Below are positions 1-9,587 of a stretch of 64,000 nucleotides of DNA, piece after piece; position 1 is the first letter of the stretch; the number at the start of each line of letters is the position of its first letter. The notes beneath the pieces were generated by a model. It was not told the origin of the DNA, ran no database searches, and saw nothing but the letters and a program-made list of their open reading frames with translations. Made by a program: the position numbers and the translations under genes. Source of the DNA: Pseudotabrizicola formosa (GTDB taxonomy: Bacteria > Pseudomonadota > Alphaproteobacteria > Rhodobacterales > Rhodobacteraceae); the NCBI RefSeq assembly GCF_002900965.1, contig NZ_PJOM01000004.1:186001-250000 (forward strand). The letters are read 5' to 3'.

Positions 1-1
1 G

Positions 2-328
2 GCGCTTGAAACCGCCCGCAGCATGGGCATGGAAGAGAGCCTGATCAACTTCGAAGGTCTGACGCCGCAGATGCTGGAGGCGCTCGCCAAGGACGGTATC
101 AAGACGCTTGAAGACTTTGCAACCTGCGCCGACTGGGAACTGGCCGGCGGCTGGACCACCGAAAACGGACAGCGCAAGAAAGACGAAGGTATTCTGGAGG
201 CATTCGACGTAAGCCTGGAAGAAGCCCAGACCCTGGTGATGACGGCACGCGTCATGCTGGGTTGGGTGGACCCGACCGAGATGGAGCCGGCAGAAGACGA
301 CGCCGAAGCCACGGAGGCCGAGGCCTGA
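2..328 (+). CDS. nusA: Transcription termination/antitermination protein NusA, C-terminal part (5' end outside window)
   Basis: This frame is open from the first bases of the window and ends at TGA 326-328, so only the last 108 residues are present. The visible part carries the helix-hairpin-helix-like repeats found at the C-terminus of proteobacterial NusA (EGLTPQMLEALAKDGI, then EAFDVSLEEAQTLVMTAR) and ends in an acidic, Glu/Ala-rich tail. NusA binds RNA polymerase and RNA and controls pausing, termination and antitermination. The order nusA, ylxR-like gene, infB is the classical operon and supports the call. The ATG at 23 is internal and is not the true start. Confidence 0.9.
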   Translation, partial: ALETARSMGMEESLINFEGLTPQMLEALAKDGIKTLEDFATCADWELAGGWTTENGQRKKDEGILEAFDVSLEEAQTLVMTARVMLGWVDPTEMEPAEDDAEATEAEA

Positions 329-351
329 TCTCAGGCCTCGGAGCAACGCGC

Positions 352-996
352 ATGACGCGTGGCGGCCAGAAGACATCGCCAGACGATCCGGAGCGCAAGT
401 GCATCGTTTCCGGAGAGAGCCAGCCAAAAGCGGGGTTGATCCGCTTTGTGCTGGGGCCAGAGGGTATGATCGTGCCCGACATTCTGGCGCGGCTGCCGGG
501 GCGTGGCATCTATGTCGCGGCGGATCGCGAGGCTCTGGCCAAGGCGGTCAAGAAGAATCTGTTCTCCCGCGCTGCGCGGCAGCCGGTGAAAGCGCCCGAA
601 GATCTGCCCGAACTGGTGGAACGGCTCTTGGTACAGCGGGTCATCGACCTTATATCCCTTGGGCGCAAAGCCGGCGACGCGATTTGCGGCTATGAAAAAG
701 TTAAGGACTGGCTGATCAAGGGTCAGGCACGGACACTGATTCAGGCCAGTGATGGTTCTGAACGCGGCAAAGAAAAGCTTCGCCCGCCAAATGGGCCAGA
801 TTCCCTCATTTCCTGCCTGACAGCAGGGGAAATGGGTTTGGCATTCAGTCGCGAACGTGCGATACACGCCGCGCTTGCGGCTGGTGGACTCAACAACCGT
901 GTTGTAGAGGAAGCGGCAAGGCTTGTCGGACTGCGTAGGGCAGATGGCAAGCAGGTCGGCGACGAGATCGCCGGGAAGGATACGAAGGACGCATGA
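352..996 (+). CDS. ylxR: YlxR-type RNA-binding protein with C-terminal L7Ae-like region
   Basis: A 214-residue protein. Residues about 12-80 match the YlxR/DUF448 fold (RKCIVSGE near the N-terminus, then LPGRGIYV and a basic KKNLF segment). Residues about 90-190 resemble the L7Ae/L30e-like RNA-binding fold ([21 protein letters not shown]). This two-part architecture is usual in alphaproteobacteria; Firmicute YlxR has only the first part. The start at 352 was preferred over an upstream in-frame ATG at 262 because the latter would overlap nusA by 67 bases. The gene overlaps infB by 4 bases (ATGA), so the two are probably translationally coupled. YlxR is thought to act in translation or as a nucleoid/RNA-associated regulator; the exact role here is not known. 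Confidence 0.85.
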   Translation: MTRGGQKTSPDDPERKCIVSGESQPKAGLIRFVLGPEGMIVPDILARLPGRGIYVAADREALAKAVKKNLFSRAARQPVKAPEDLPELVERLLVQRVIDLISLGRKAGDAICGYEKVKDWLIKGQARTLIQASDGSERGKEKLRPPNGPDSLISCLTAGEMGLAFSRERAIHAALAAGGLNNRVVEEAARLVGLRRADGKQVGDEIAGKDTKDA

Positions 997-3587
997 GCGA
1001 TACAGACGGCAAAAAACCCCTGGGTTTGGGTGGCGCACCTCGTTCCGGTCAGGTGAAGCAAAGCTTCAGCCACGGCCGGACGAAAAGCGTCGTGGTTGAA
1101 ACGAAGCGCAAGCGCGTGGTCGTTCCCACAAAACCGGGCGCAGCCGGTACATCAGGCACGGGCGGAGGCTCGCCCAATCTGGGGGATCCGGCCAAGCGGC
1201 CGGCCGGTATTTCCGACGCCGAGATGGAGCGTCGTCTGACCGCTTTGCGGGCCGCCAAGGCACGTGAAACGGCAGACAATGAACGCCGTGCCGAAGAAGA
1301 GCGTCAGCGCGAGGAAGACCGCCAGCGTCGCCGTGAAGAGATTGAGACGAAAGAGCGCGAAGAGCGTGAGCGTCTGGAGGCTTTGCGTCAGAAGGCCGAA
1401 GAAGAAGAACGTGCGGCTCGTGCCGAGGCAGAGGCCCGCGTTGCAGCCGCTGCGCAGCGCAAGGCCGATGTTCTGGGTACGCGCCCCCGGTCGGCCGAAA
1501 AGCCTGCCGAAGCCAAGCCAGGTCCGGCAACGCCGGCCCCGGCCGATGCGCCAACCAACCGCAACCAGGATGCGACCGGGCCGCGAGGTGTGGCCGCCAA
1601 GGCTCCGCTTGCCCCGGCCCCGCAGCGCAAGACCGACCGCGAGCGCGAAGAGCGTGAACGCAGCGCCAAGGCCAAAGGCGACGACAACCGTCGTGGTGGC
1701 AAGCTGACGCTGTCAGCAGCGCTGAATGGCGAAGGCGGGCGGACCCGCAGCCTTGCCGCGATGAAGCGCAAGCAGGAAAAGGCCCGTCAAAAGGCCATGG
1801 GGTTCGGATCGAAGCCCGAAAAGCAGGTGCGCGATGTGCAGCTGCCGGAGACGATTGTCGTGTCGGAACTGGCCAATCGTATGGCCGAACGCGCGGCCGA
1901 TGTCGTCAAATCGCTGATGAAGATGGGCATGATGGTCACGATGAACCAGCCCATCGACGCCGATACCGCCGAACTGGTCATCGAGGAATTTGGCCACAAA
2001 GCGGTGCGTGTCTCTGATTCCGACGTGGAACAGGTGATCGACTCGGTCAAGGACCGGGACGAAGACCTGCTGCCGCGCCCACCGATCGTGACGATCATGG
2101 GCCACGTCGACCATGGCAAAACCTCGCTGCTGGATGCGATCCGCAAGGCGAATGTGGTGTCGGGCGAGGCAGGTGGTATCACCCAGCACATCGGTGCATA
2201 TCAGGTGAAAACGCCAAGCGGTGCGCTGGTGTCCTTCCTTGATACTCCCGGCCACGCTGCCTTTACCAGCATGCGGGCCCGTGGGGCGAGCGTGACCGAT
2301 ATCGTTATTCTGGTGGTTGCGGCCGATGATGCCGTGATGCCGCAGACGATTGAAGCGATCCACCATGCACGCGCCGCCAAAGTGCCGCTGATTGTGGCCA
2401 TCAACAAGATGGACAAGCACGGCGCCGATGCGACCAAGGTGCGGACAGACCTGCTGCAGCATGAAATCGTTGTCGAGGCGATGTCCGGCGATGTTCAGGA
2501 CGTTGAACTGTCTGCGAAAACCGGCATGGGCATCGATAACCTGCTCGAAGCCATCGCGCTGCAGGCTGAAATCCTTGAACTGAAGGCCAATCCAAAACGG
2601 GCGGCTTCTGGTGCGGTGATCGAAGCCAAGCTGGATGTGGGCCGCGGCCCCGTTGCGACGGTCCTGGTGCAGAACGGCACCCTGCGCAAAGGCGATATTT
2701 TTGTCGTCGGCGAGCAGTGGGGCAAGGTGCGCGCGCTGATCAACGATCAGGGTGAAACCGTGCTGGAAGCCGGACCTTCGGTTCCGGTCGAAGTGCTGGG
2801 CCTGTCTGGCACACCTTCTGCGGGCGACACCCTGAACGTGGTGGAAACCGAAGCGCAGGCGCGTGAAATCGCGGATTACCGCGAGAAAGCCACCAAGGAC
2901 AAGCGCGCCGCCGCCGGTGCTGCAACGACGCTGGAACAGCTTATGGCCAAGGCCAAGGCCGACCAGTCGGTTGCCGAACTGCCGGTTCTGGTGAAGGCCG
3001 ATGTGCAGGGCTCTGCCGAAGCCATCGTGCAGGCGCTGGAAAAGATCGGCAACGACGAGGTGCGCGTGCGTATCCTCCACTATGGTGTGGGGGCGATTAC
3101 CGACACCGACGTGGGTCTGGCCGAAGCCTCTGGTGCGCCGATCATCGGGTTCAACGTGCGGGCCAATGCCTCGGCCCGCCAGTCCGCGAACCAGAAGGGC
3201 GTCGAGATCCGGTACTATTCGATCATCTATGATCTGGTGGACGATATCAAAGCCGCTGCCTCTGGCCTGCTCAAGGCCGAAGTGCGCGAAACTTTTATCG
3301 GCTATGCGCAGATCAAAGAGGTGTTCAAGGTTACGGGCGTGGGTCAGGTGGCCGGCTGTCTGGTCACCGAGGGTGTGGCACGCCGGTCGGCGGGCGTTCG
3401 CCTGCTTCGAGACTCTGTCGTGATCCACGAAGGCACGTTGAAGACACTGAAGCGCTTCAAGGACGAAGTGAAAGAAGTGATCTCGGGTCAGGAATGTGGC
3501 ATGGCATTCGAACGCTATGAAGACATTCGCCCCGGCGATGTCATCGAGATTTTCGAGCGCGAAGAGGTACAGCGCTCGCTGGCGTGA
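993..3587 (+). CDS. infB: Translation initiation factor IF-2
   Basis: An 864-residue GTPase that brings initiator fMet-tRNA to the 30S subunit. The N-terminus is a long charged, low-complexity linker (residues about 80-270, rich in Arg, Glu and Ala), followed by an IF2-N motif near residue 290. The GTPase domain starts near residue 365: G1 GHVDHGKT (about 369), G3 DTPGH (about 417), G4 NKMD (about 470) and G5 SAKTG (about 507). The C-terminal beta-barrel and tRNA-binding domains follow and end in EEVQRSLA. The start is set by the 4-base overlap with the ylxR-like gene. Length and layout are normal for alphaproteobacterial IF-2. A strong intrinsic terminator follows at 3602-3634. Confidence 0.98.
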   Translation: MSDTDGKKPLGLGGAPRSGQVKQSFSHGRTKSVVVETKRKRVVVPTKPGAAGTSGTGGGSPNLGDPAKRPAGISDAEMERRLTALRAAKARETADNERRAEEERQREEDRQRRREEIETKEREERERLEALRQKAEEEERAARAEAEARVAAAAQRKADVLGTRPRSAEKPAEAKPGPATPAPADAPTNRNQDATGPRGVAAKAPLAPAPQRKTDREREERERSAKAKGDDNRRGGKLTLSAALNGEGGRTRSLAAMKRKQEKARQKAMGFGSKPEKQVRDVQLPETIVVSELANRMAERAADVVKSLMKMGMMVTMNQPIDADTAELVIEEFGHKAVRVSDSDVEQVIDSVKDRDEDLLPRPPIVTIMGHVDHGKTSLLDAIRKANVVSGEAGGITQHIGAYQVKTPSGALVSFLDTPGHAAFTSMRARGASVTDIVILVVAADDAVMPQTIEAIHHARAAKVPLIVAINKMDKHGADATKVRTDLLQHEIVVEAMSGDVQDVELSAKTGMGIDNLLEAIALQAEILELKANPKRAASGAVIEAKLDVGRGPVATVLVQNGTLRKGDIFVVGEQWGKVRALINDQGETVLEAGPSVPVEVLGLSGTPSAGDTLNVVETEAQAREIADYREKATKDKRAAAGAATTLEQLMAKAKADQSVAELPVLVKADVQGSAEAIVQALEKIGNDEVRVRILHYGVGAITDTDVGLAEASGAPIIGFNVRANASARQSANQKGVEIRYYSIIYDLVDDIKAAASGLLKAEVRETFIGYAQIKEVFKVTGVGQVAGCLVTEGVARRSAGVRLLRDSVVIHEGTLKTLKRFKDEVKEVISGQECGMAFERYEDIRPGDVIEIFEREEVQRSLA

Positions 3588-3601
3588 TCAGGCCGAACAA
3601 T

Positions 3602-3634
3602 AAAAAAAGCCGGGGGAAACCCCGGCTTTATTCA
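3602..3634. terminator. Intrinsic terminator after infB, probably bidirectional
   Basis: A 10-bp stem pairs 3606-3615 (AAAGCCGGGG) with 3620-3629 (CCCCGGCTTT). It is flanked by an A-run on the left and TTTATT on the right, so it can end transcription from both infB and the small minus-strand gene at 3650-3790. Confidence 0.85.
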
Positions 3635-3649
3635 TCTGTGATGCGATGA

Positions 3650-3790
3650 TCAGGACGGACGCGCCGCGGCAACCGGAACCCCGACAAACATCTTTTCATC
3701 CACTTTGATGACCAGTTTCCCATCAGACAGGGTTCTGACAAGCAGTCCCTGAATGGAGACACAGCTCCCGATTGCGATTGTCCTCAACAT
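3650..3790 (-). CDS. Small conserved-looking protein of unknown function (46 aa)
   Basis: A 46-residue ORF starting MLRTIAIGSCVSIQG and ending VAAARPS. A longer in-frame ATG exists at 3832, but the start at 3790 has a GGGGGA ribosome-binding site 7 nt upstream and was preferred. A possible promoter lies at 3824-3853, and the infB terminator serves as its end, so it looks like a self-contained transcription unit. From memory, similar short proteins with an MLRT-IGSCV start occur in other Rhodobacterales, but I cannot verify this. No domain, signal peptide or membrane segment is visible. The short beta-rich sequence (GLLVRTLSDGKLVIKV) could form a small barrel. Confidence 0.55.
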   Translation of the reverse strand: MLRTIAIGSCVSIQGLLVRTLSDGKLVIKVDEKMFVGVPVAAARPS

Positions 3791-3823
3791 GCACCAATCC
3801 CCCATTAGCGTTGTGAGAGGGAG

Positions 3824-3853
3824 GTTAGACAAAAAAATTCAGAAAACCATCAA
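3824..3853 (-). promoter_or_regulatory. Possible sigma-70-type promoter for the 46-aa gene
   Basis: On the minus strand TTGATG (3848-3853) and TCTAAC (3824-3829) are separated by 18 bases. The surrounding 3833-3901 stretch is clearly AT-rich compared with the window and holds no gene. The -10 box is only a partial match. Confidence 0.35.
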
Positions 3854-3901
3854 GAAAGTGTCGCGTTGCGAAATAATTCGTCGATTTAAAAACGAATGTT
3901 T

Positions 3902-4300
3902 CTAAAGCCACTCTCTCAGGATGGGAATCAGGGGAACATCGGCGGGCGGCATCGGGTAATCGCGCAAATTTTCAGCTTTCACCCAGGCAAGACGCTGCCC
4001 TTCCAGGCCACGAACGATGCCGTCCCAGCGGCGGCAGGCGAACAGAGGCATCAGAAGATGGAAAGAGTCATAGCTATGGCTGGCAAAGGTCAGCGGGGCG
4101 AGGCAGCTTTGCCAGGTGTCAATTCCCAGTTCTTCCTTCAACTCGCGAATCAGCGCGGCTTCAGGTGATTCGCCCTCCTCGACCTTGCCGCCCGGAAACT
4201 CCCAAAGGCCCGCAAGCGACTTGCCCTCCGGCCGCTGTGCCAGAAGCACGCGGCCATCAGGGTCGATAAGCGCAACGGCCGAGACAAGGACGATTTTCAA
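3902..4300 (-). CDS. mutT: NUDIX hydrolase, 8-oxo-dGTP diphosphatase MutT
   Basis: A 132-residue protein with a complete Nudix box at residues 38-60 (GGKVEEGE, then REL-EELGI), matching GX5EX7REUXEEXGU. MutT removes oxidised dGTP from the nucleotide pool to prevent A:T to C:G changes. The C-terminal PADVPLIPILREWL resembles typical MutT ends. Its start overlaps the argJ stop by 4 bases (ATGA), making it the last gene of a parvulin-argJ-mutT unit. argJ-mutT adjacency is common in alphaproteobacteria. A related Nudix specificity cannot be excluded from sequence alone. Confidence 0.88.
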   Translation of the reverse strand: MKIVLVSAVALIDPDGRVLLAQRPEGKSLAGLWEFPGGKVEEGESPEAALIRELKEELGIDTWQSCLAPLTFASHSYDSFHLLMPLFACRRWDGIVRGLEGQRLAWVKAENLRDYPMPPADVPLIPILREWL

Positions 4301-5688
4301 GAGCGGTAATCTGCGTTGATCTCGATGTAGCGGCTGGTCAGATCACAGGTCCAGACCGTGCGCGCCGCCTTGCCAAGCCCCAGATCCACCCGGATCAGGA
4401 TCTCTTGCTGCTTGAAGCAGGCGGCACCGTCTTCTTCGACATAGGTCGGGTTGCGCCAGCCATTCTTGGCCACCAGAATGTCACCAAAACGAATGCTCAA
4501 CCGGTCACGGTCTGCCTCGGCCCCCGATTTCCCGATCGCCGCGACAATGCGGCCCCAGTTGGGATCCTCGCCCGCCAGTGCTGTCTTGACCAGCGGCGAG
4601 TTGGCAATCGAGAACGCCACTTTGCCGGCATCCTCATCGCTGGCCGCCCCTGTCACCTGGATTTCGACCAGTTTGGTGGCACCTTCCCCATCGCGGATGA
4701 CCTGAAGCGCCAGATCTTGCATGACAGCCTGCAAGGCAGTCTCGAACGCCTTGGCCACGGCTCCTTTTACGGGGGCCGCTTCGCTTTGCCCGGTCGCGGC
4801 CAGCAAGAGCGTATCAGACGTGGAGGTGTCGCTGTCGACCGTAATGGAGTTGAAAGTTGCGTCCACATTGCGCGACAGCATGCGCTGCAAGATGGTGGGC
4901 GAAATCTTTGCATCGGTGAAGATATAGACCAGCATGGTCGCCATATCCGGCGCGATCATACCCGATCCTTTGGCAATTCCCGCGATGTGAATCGTGCCGC
5001 CGTCACCTTCAACGGTCGCAGCGGCACCTTTTGGGAAAGTGTCCGTGGTCATCATTGCCTGCGCGGCCATTTCGATACCGTCTTCACGCAGACCGGCCAC
5101 CAGATCCGGCACAATGGCAGTGATCTTGTCATGCGGCAGAGGTTCACCAATCACGCCGGTCGAGGATGAAAACACCCGGGCGGGCGGCAGCTGGAGCGCG
5201 GAGGCAACACTTCCGGTCACAGCCGCAACGGCCTTGTCACCGAGCTTGCCGGTAAAGGCGTTGGAATTGCCGGAGTTCACGAGAATGGCGGCACCCACGC
5301 CGGCTGGGGCCTTGATCGCCAGCTTGTCCTGGCAATCGCGCACGCAGGCGGATCGGGTCGAAGAGCGGGTAAACACACCGGCCATTGCCGTTCCCGGAGC
5401 AAGGCGGATCAGCATCACATCCTTGCGGTCGGCATATTTTATCCCGGCTCCGGCGGCGGAAAATTCCACCCCCTTGATGACCGGAAGGGCGGGGAAGCCA
5501 TCCTTCGGTGCCAAAGGCGACACGGGTTTGGCCGATTTCAGCTTTGCCCCAATCTTGCCCGCGACCTCTGCCACCTCTTCGCGCACATCGCCCGCGACGT
5601 CAGAGACAGTTCCCGTCACTGCAGATTTAAGCTTGCGCAGGCGCTTTTTCAGCTCCTTTGCCTCCGCCTTCCAATCGGTCTTCGCCAT
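4297..5688 (-). CDS. argJ: Bifunctional ornithine acetyltransferase / N-acetylglutamate synthase ArgJ with N-terminal extension
   Basis: A 463-residue enzyme of the cyclic arginine pathway that moves the acetyl group from N-acetylornithine to glutamate. The core begins about residue 55 (PVSPLAP). It contains the autocleavage site of the family, KGSGMIAPDMA followed by Thr251 in TML, where the precursor splits into alpha and beta chains and Thr becomes the nucleophile. The end IEINADYRS is typical. The odd part is a highly charged, Lys/Ala/Val-rich helical extension of about 53 residues before the core; family members are usually near 405-410 residues. The start at 5688 has a CAGGGGGA ribosome-binding site just upstream and no alternative ATG lies near residue 55, so the extension is probably translated. 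Confidence 0.95.
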   Translation of the reverse strand: MAKTDWKAEAKELKKRLRKLKSAVTGTVSDVAGDVREEVAEVAGKIGAKLKSAKPVSPLAPKDGFPALPVIKGVEFSAAGAGIKYADRKDVMLIRLAPGTAMAGVFTRSSTRSACVRDCQDKLAIKAPAGVGAAILVNSGNSNAFTGKLGDKAVAAVTGSVASALQLPPARVFSSSTGVIGEPLPHDKITAIVPDLVAGLREDGIEMAAQAMMTTDTFPKGAAATVEGDGGTIHIAGIAKGSGMIAPDMATMLVYIFTDAKISPTILQRMLSRNVDATFNSITVDSDTSTSDTLLLAATGQSEAAPVKGAVAKAFETALQAVMQDLALQVIRDGEGATKLVEIQVTGAASDEDAGKVAFSIANSPLVKTALAGEDPNWGRIVAAIGKSGAEADRDRLSIRFGDILVAKNGWRNPTYVEEDGAACFKQQEILIRVDLGLGKAARTVWTCDLTSRYIEINADYRS

Positions 5689-5703
5689 GGCTTCCCCCTG
5701 GGA

Positions 5704-6549
5704 TCAGTTGTCCAGCAGCGTTGCATCACGCAGCAGGGTCGGGTCAAGCCCTTCGCCGGGGCGGGTGATTTCGGCTGCATCGGTCAGCGACTTCAGATGG
5801 GCCTCGACTGTGGTGCGTTCGATTTCGGCAGCCAGTTCGTCACGGGTCTCATCCAGGCTGGGCGCGGCGGCGACGCGCGTTTCCTTGACGAGGATCAGGT
5901 GAAAGCCGAAATCCGACTGCACTGGCGCAGTGACTTGGCCAATCTCGGCAGCGATGACGGCGTCTTCAAATGGTTTGACCATCATGCCCGGGCCGAACCA
6001 GCCCAGATCACCGCCATTGGCCCCTGAACCGACATCGGTGGAATTTGCCCGTGCCAGCTCAGCAAAATCGGCACCGCCGTCAAGTTGGGCCTTCAGTTCC
6101 GCTGCTTTTTCTGCGGAATCGACAAGGATATGGGCGGCATTGTATTCGGTTGCCGGCGGCGCGTTGGCAAACTTTTCATCATAGGCAGCCTGCAGCGCTT
6201 CCTCAGTAACCGCACCCGCGATCACTTTTTGCAGCGCCACACCAGAGATAAAGCCGCGACGGTCATTTTCCAGCGCCAGCTGGTCGCGCTTGGTTATGTC
6301 GGTCACCGACTGTTCCAGCGCGGTCTGCTGGATCAACTGGTCCAGGATGCCGCTGAACAGAACATCGTCCGGCAAAGCCTGATACTGCTGTGGCAGGCTT
6401 TCCCGCAGGGCAATCATGTGGCCGAGCGTGATGGTGGTGCCATTTACCGTGGCCACGATCGTGTCAGCCGTGGTGTCTTGTGCCAGTGCTGGCCCCGACA
6501 ACGCGCCCAACACGGCACAACTGGCCAGAAACCCGGTCCATTTCGTCAT
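5704..6549 (-). CDS. Exported parvulin-type peptidyl-prolyl cis-trans isomerase
   Basis: A 281-residue protein. The first 23 residues form a signal peptide (MTKWTGFLASC... ending PALA before Gln24). Residues about 115-225 carry the PpiC rotamase domain (AAHILVDSAEKAAEL, then NGGDLGWFGPGMMVKPFEDAV and SDFGFHLILV). A SurA-like N-terminal helical region precedes it. It should catalyse prolyl isomerisation during folding of exported proteins in the periplasm. The start at 6549 was chosen over 6588 because GGAGG lies 7 bases upstream. It heads an operon with argJ and mutT and is divergent from secA, which fits a role in secretion. LASC near residue 11 resembles a lipobox, but hydrophobic residues follow it, so ordinary cleavage is more likely. 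Confidence 0.88.
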   Translation of the reverse strand: MTKWTGFLASCAVLGALSGPALAQDTTADTIVATVNGTTITLGHMIALRESLPQQYQALPDDVLFSGILDQLIQQTALEQSVTDITKRDQLALENDRRGFISGVALQKVIAGAVTEEALQAAYDEKFANAPPATEYNAAHILVDSAEKAAELKAQLDGGADFAELARANSTDVGSGANGGDLGWFGPGMMVKPFEDAVIAAEIGQVTAPVQSDFGFHLILVKETRVAAAPSLDETRDELAAEIERTTVEAHLKSLTDAAEITRPGEGLDPTLLRDATLLDN

Positions 6550-6732
6550 TTCACACCCTCCTGATCGGGCAGAAAGCCCGCAAAACATTGACTATGGCGG
6601 ACCTGTCCCTTACATCGCGGGGGTCGCGTGCGACGGGGCCGGCCGGCCTTCTTGGGCTTTCTATGGAAGGCATTGGGGGCGGGCAAGGCCCTTGGTTCAC
6701 ACGATGCTGTCAGGAATACCCACGGAGAACAT

Positions 6733-9447
6733 ATGCTGGGTCTGGGTTCGCTTACGCGCAAGGTCTTTGGAACACCAAATGATCGCAAGGTAAAATCGGT
6801 TCGTCCGCTGGTCGCACAGATCAACGCGCTGGAGCCGGAGTTCGCCGCGCTCAGCGACGAAGGGCTGAAGGAAAAGACGCAGGCCCTGGCCAAGCGGGCG
6901 CAATCTGGCGAAAGCCTTGATGCGCTGCTGCCCGAAGCCTTTGCCAACTGCCGCGAAGGGGCAAAGCGGGCGCTTGGCCTGCGCGCCTTTGACGTCCAGT
7001 TGAAGGGCGGGATCTTCCTGCATCAGGGCAACATCGCCGAGATGAAGACCGGCGAAGGCAAGACCCTGATGGCGACCTTTCCTGCCTATCTGAATGCGCT
7101 TGCCGGCAAGGGCGTGCATATCGTGACGGTCAACGACTATCTGGCCAAGCGCGATGCCGAATGGATGAGCAAGGTTTACGGTGCCTTGGGGATGACCACC
7201 GGGGTGGTCTATCCCTATCAGGCCGATGCCGAAAAGCGGGCCGCCTATCGCTGCGACATCACCTATGCCACCAACAACGAGCTGGGCTTCGACTATCTGC
7301 GCGACAACATGAAGGGCAGCATCGACGACATGGCACAGCGCGGGCATTTCTTTGCCATCGTGGATGAGGTCGACTCGATTCTGGTGGATGAAGCGCGCAC
7401 GCCGCTGATCATCTCGGGCCCGTCGCAGGACCGGTCGGAGTTGTATGTGAAGGTCGATGGCCTGATTCCGCAGCTGACCGATGCGCATTTCAAGCTGGAT
7501 GAAAAAACCCGCAACGTGACCTACACGGATGAGGGCAATGAATTCATCGAAGGTCTGGTGCGCGCAGCGGGCATTCTGCCTGATGGCCAGAACCTCTATG
7601 ATCCGGAAAGCACCACCATCGTTCACCACGTGACGCAGGCGCTGCGGGCCCACAAGCTGTTCACCAAGGATCAGCAATACATCGTCCGCGATGGTGAGGT
7701 GATGCTGATTGACGAATTCACCGGCCGCATGATGCGCGGACGCCGCCTGTCTGACGGGCTGCATCAGGCGATCGAGGCGAAAGAGGGCGTGCAGATCCAG
7801 CCGGAAAACGTGACTCTGGCAAGCGTGACCTTCCAGAACTACTTCCGCCTCTATGCCAAACTGGCTGGTATGACCGGCACCGCGGCGACTGAGGCCGAGG
7901 AATTCATGGAAATCTACAAACTGGGCGTGGTCGAAGTGCCGACCAACCGTCCGATTGCCCGCAAGGATGACCATGATCAGGTTTACCGAACCGCGCGCGA
8001 AAAATACCAAGGCGTGGTGAAGTCGATCCAGGAGGCGCATGAAAAAGGGCAACCGATCCTTGTCGGCACCACCAGCATTGAAAAGTCTGAGTTCCTGTCA
8101 GGCTTGCTCAAGGCCGCCGGTGTGCCGCACAATGTGCTGAACGCCCGCCAGCATGAGCAGGAGGCGCAGATCGTGGCCGATGCAGGGCGTTTTGGTGCGG
8201 TGACGATTGCCACCAACATGGCCGGCCGCGGCACCGATATCCAGCTGGGCGGCAATGTCGAGATGCAGGTGATGGCGGCAATCGCTGCCGATCCGCATGT
8301 GAACCCGGATGAGGTGCGCAGCCGGATCGAGGCAGAGCACGCCGAAGAAAAGGCCAAGGTGCTGGCTGCAGGCGGGTTGTTCGTCCTTGGCACCGAACGC
8401 CACGAATCCCGCCGCATCGATAACCAGTTGCGCGGCCGGTCGGGCCGTCAGGGTGACCCGGGGCGATCCTCCTTCTTCCTGTCGCTGGAAGACGATCTGA
8501 TGCGGATTTTCGGCTCGGAAAAACTGGATGCCGTTCTGTCCAAGCTGGGCATGAAAGAGGGCGAGGCGATTGTGCACCCATGGGTGAACAAATCGCTGGA
8601 ACGGGCGCAGGCAAAGGTCGAAGGCCGCAACTTCGACATCCGCAAGCAGCTTCTGAAATTTGACGATGTGATGAACGACCAGCGCAAGGCAATCTTTGGC
8701 CAGCGGCTGGAGATCATGCAGGCCGAGGATGTGGCCGAAATCACCGAGGACATGCGCAATCAGGTGATCGACGATTTGGTTGATCTGCATATGCCGCCCA
8801 AAAGCTATCCCGATGCCTGGGATGTTGATGCGCTGACGCTGGCGGTGCGCGAAAAGCTGAACCTGGACATGCCCTTGGCCGCTTGGGCCGCCGAAGAAGG
8901 CGTCGATCAGGATGTGATCAAGGACCGCCTGACCGAGGCGAGCAGCAAGGCGATGGCTGATAAGACCGAGGCTTTCGGCGTTGACACGATGCGGTCGATC
9001 GAAAAGCAGGTTCTGTTGCAAACGATTGATGGCAAGTGGCGCGAACATTTGCTGACGTTGGAACATTTGCGCTCTGTTGTTGGCTTCCGTGGCTACGCCC
9101 AGCGTGATCCGCTGAATGAGTACAAGACTGAGAGTTTCGCCTTGTTCGAATCGCTGCTGAACTCGCTGCGCCAGGAAGTCACGCAGAAGCTGGCTGCGAT
9201 CCGGCCGCTGACCCAGGCCGAACAGGATGCGATGATGGCGCAGGTGCTGGCCCAACAGCGCGCGGCAGCTGCTCCGGCAGAGGCAGAGCCGGCGCTGGTG
9301 CCAGCCGGTTCCGACGCAGCCCCCGCCCCACGCCTTGCGGGATTTGACGAGGCAGATCCGGCGACTTGGGGCAACCCGAGCCGGAATGACCCGTGCCCCT
9401 GTGGATCAGGGGAAAAGTTCAAACATTGCCATGGACGTCTTGCCTGA
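6733..9447 (+). CDS. secA: Preprotein translocase ATPase SecA
   Basis: A 904-residue motor ATPase that drives proteins through SecYEG. Walker A (MKTGEGKTL) is near residue 107 and the DEAD-like box ([15 protein letters not shown]) near residue 210. The helicase motif NMAGRGTDI and the arginine-finger region [11 protein letters not shown] are in the second half. The C-terminal zinc motif [13 protein letters not shown] is intact near residues 887-899. The ATG at 6733 is preceded by GGAG and encodes the usual [13 protein letters not shown] start; an in-frame ATG at 6628 would add 35 unlikely residues. It is divergent from the exported parvulin operon, sharing a 183-bp upstream region. Confidence 0.98.
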   Translation: MLGLGSLTRKVFGTPNDRKVKSVRPLVAQINALEPEFAALSDEGLKEKTQALAKRAQSGESLDALLPEAFANCREGAKRALGLRAFDVQLKGGIFLHQGNIAEMKTGEGKTLMATFPAYLNALAGKGVHIVTVNDYLAKRDAEWMSKVYGALGMTTGVVYPYQADAEKRAAYRCDITYATNNELGFDYLRDNMKGSIDDMAQRGHFFAIVDEVDSILVDEARTPLIISGPSQDRSELYVKVDGLIPQLTDAHFKLDEKTRNVTYTDEGNEFIEGLVRAAGILPDGQNLYDPESTTIVHHVTQALRAHKLFTKDQQYIVRDGEVMLIDEFTGRMMRGRRLSDGLHQAIEAKEGVQIQPENVTLASVTFQNYFRLYAKLAGMTGTAATEAEEFMEIYKLGVVEVPTNRPIARKDDHDQVYRTAREKYQGVVKSIQEAHEKGQPILVGTTSIEKSEFLSGLLKAAGVPHNVLNARQHEQEAQIVADAGRFGAVTIATNMAGRGTDIQLGGNVEMQVMAAIAADPHVNPDEVRSRIEAEHAEEKAKVLAAGGLFVLGTERHESRRIDNQLRGRSGRQGDPGRSSFFLSLEDDLMRIFGSEKLDAVLSKLGMKEGEAIVHPWVNKSLERAQAKVEGRNFDIRKQLLKFDDVMNDQRKAIFGQRLEIMQAEDVAEITEDMRNQVIDDLVDLHMPPKSYPDAWDVDALTLAVREKLNLDMPLAAWAAEEGVDQDVIKDRLTEASSKAMADKTEAFGVDTMRSIEKQVLLQTIDGKWREHLLTLEHLRSVVGFRGYAQRDPLNEYKTESFALFESLLNSLRQEVTQKLAAIRPLTQAEQDAMMAQVLAQQRAAAAPAEAEPALVPAGSDAAPAPRLAGFDEADPATWGNPSRNDPCPCGSGEKFKHCHGRLA

Positions 9448-9507
9448 CAAGCTGGTGGGCAGGTGAATGGGGCGGTGCAAGCTGCCCCAGATTTGCCACC
9501 AAGTCCG

Positions 9508-9522
9508 TTAACAAATCGCTAA
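9508..9522. promoter_or_regulatory. Possible CtrA-like site in the secA downstream gap
   Basis: TTAACAAATCGCTAA matches the CtrA consensus TTAA-N7-TTAA except for one base. It lies 66 bases before the start at 9588. The same gap holds two direct copies of ATTTGCCAC (about 9490 and 9522) and a weak GC hairpin just after secA. One near-match can arise by chance. Confidence 0.25.
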
Positions 9523-9587
9523 TTTGCCACGTATTGGCCTGCTTTGCGCAGCAGGATACCAGCTGACGGATGAGGCTGGAGACAATG

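Noticed and set aside
1713-3428. A 571-residue minus-strand ORF opposite infB
   Set aside because: It is His/Arg-rich with no domain and lies entirely within infB; a GC-rich antisense artefact.
6628-6732. Upstream extension of secA
   Set aside because: The extra 35 residues are not like any SecA N-terminus; the ATG at 6733 has a ribosome-binding site and gives the normal start.
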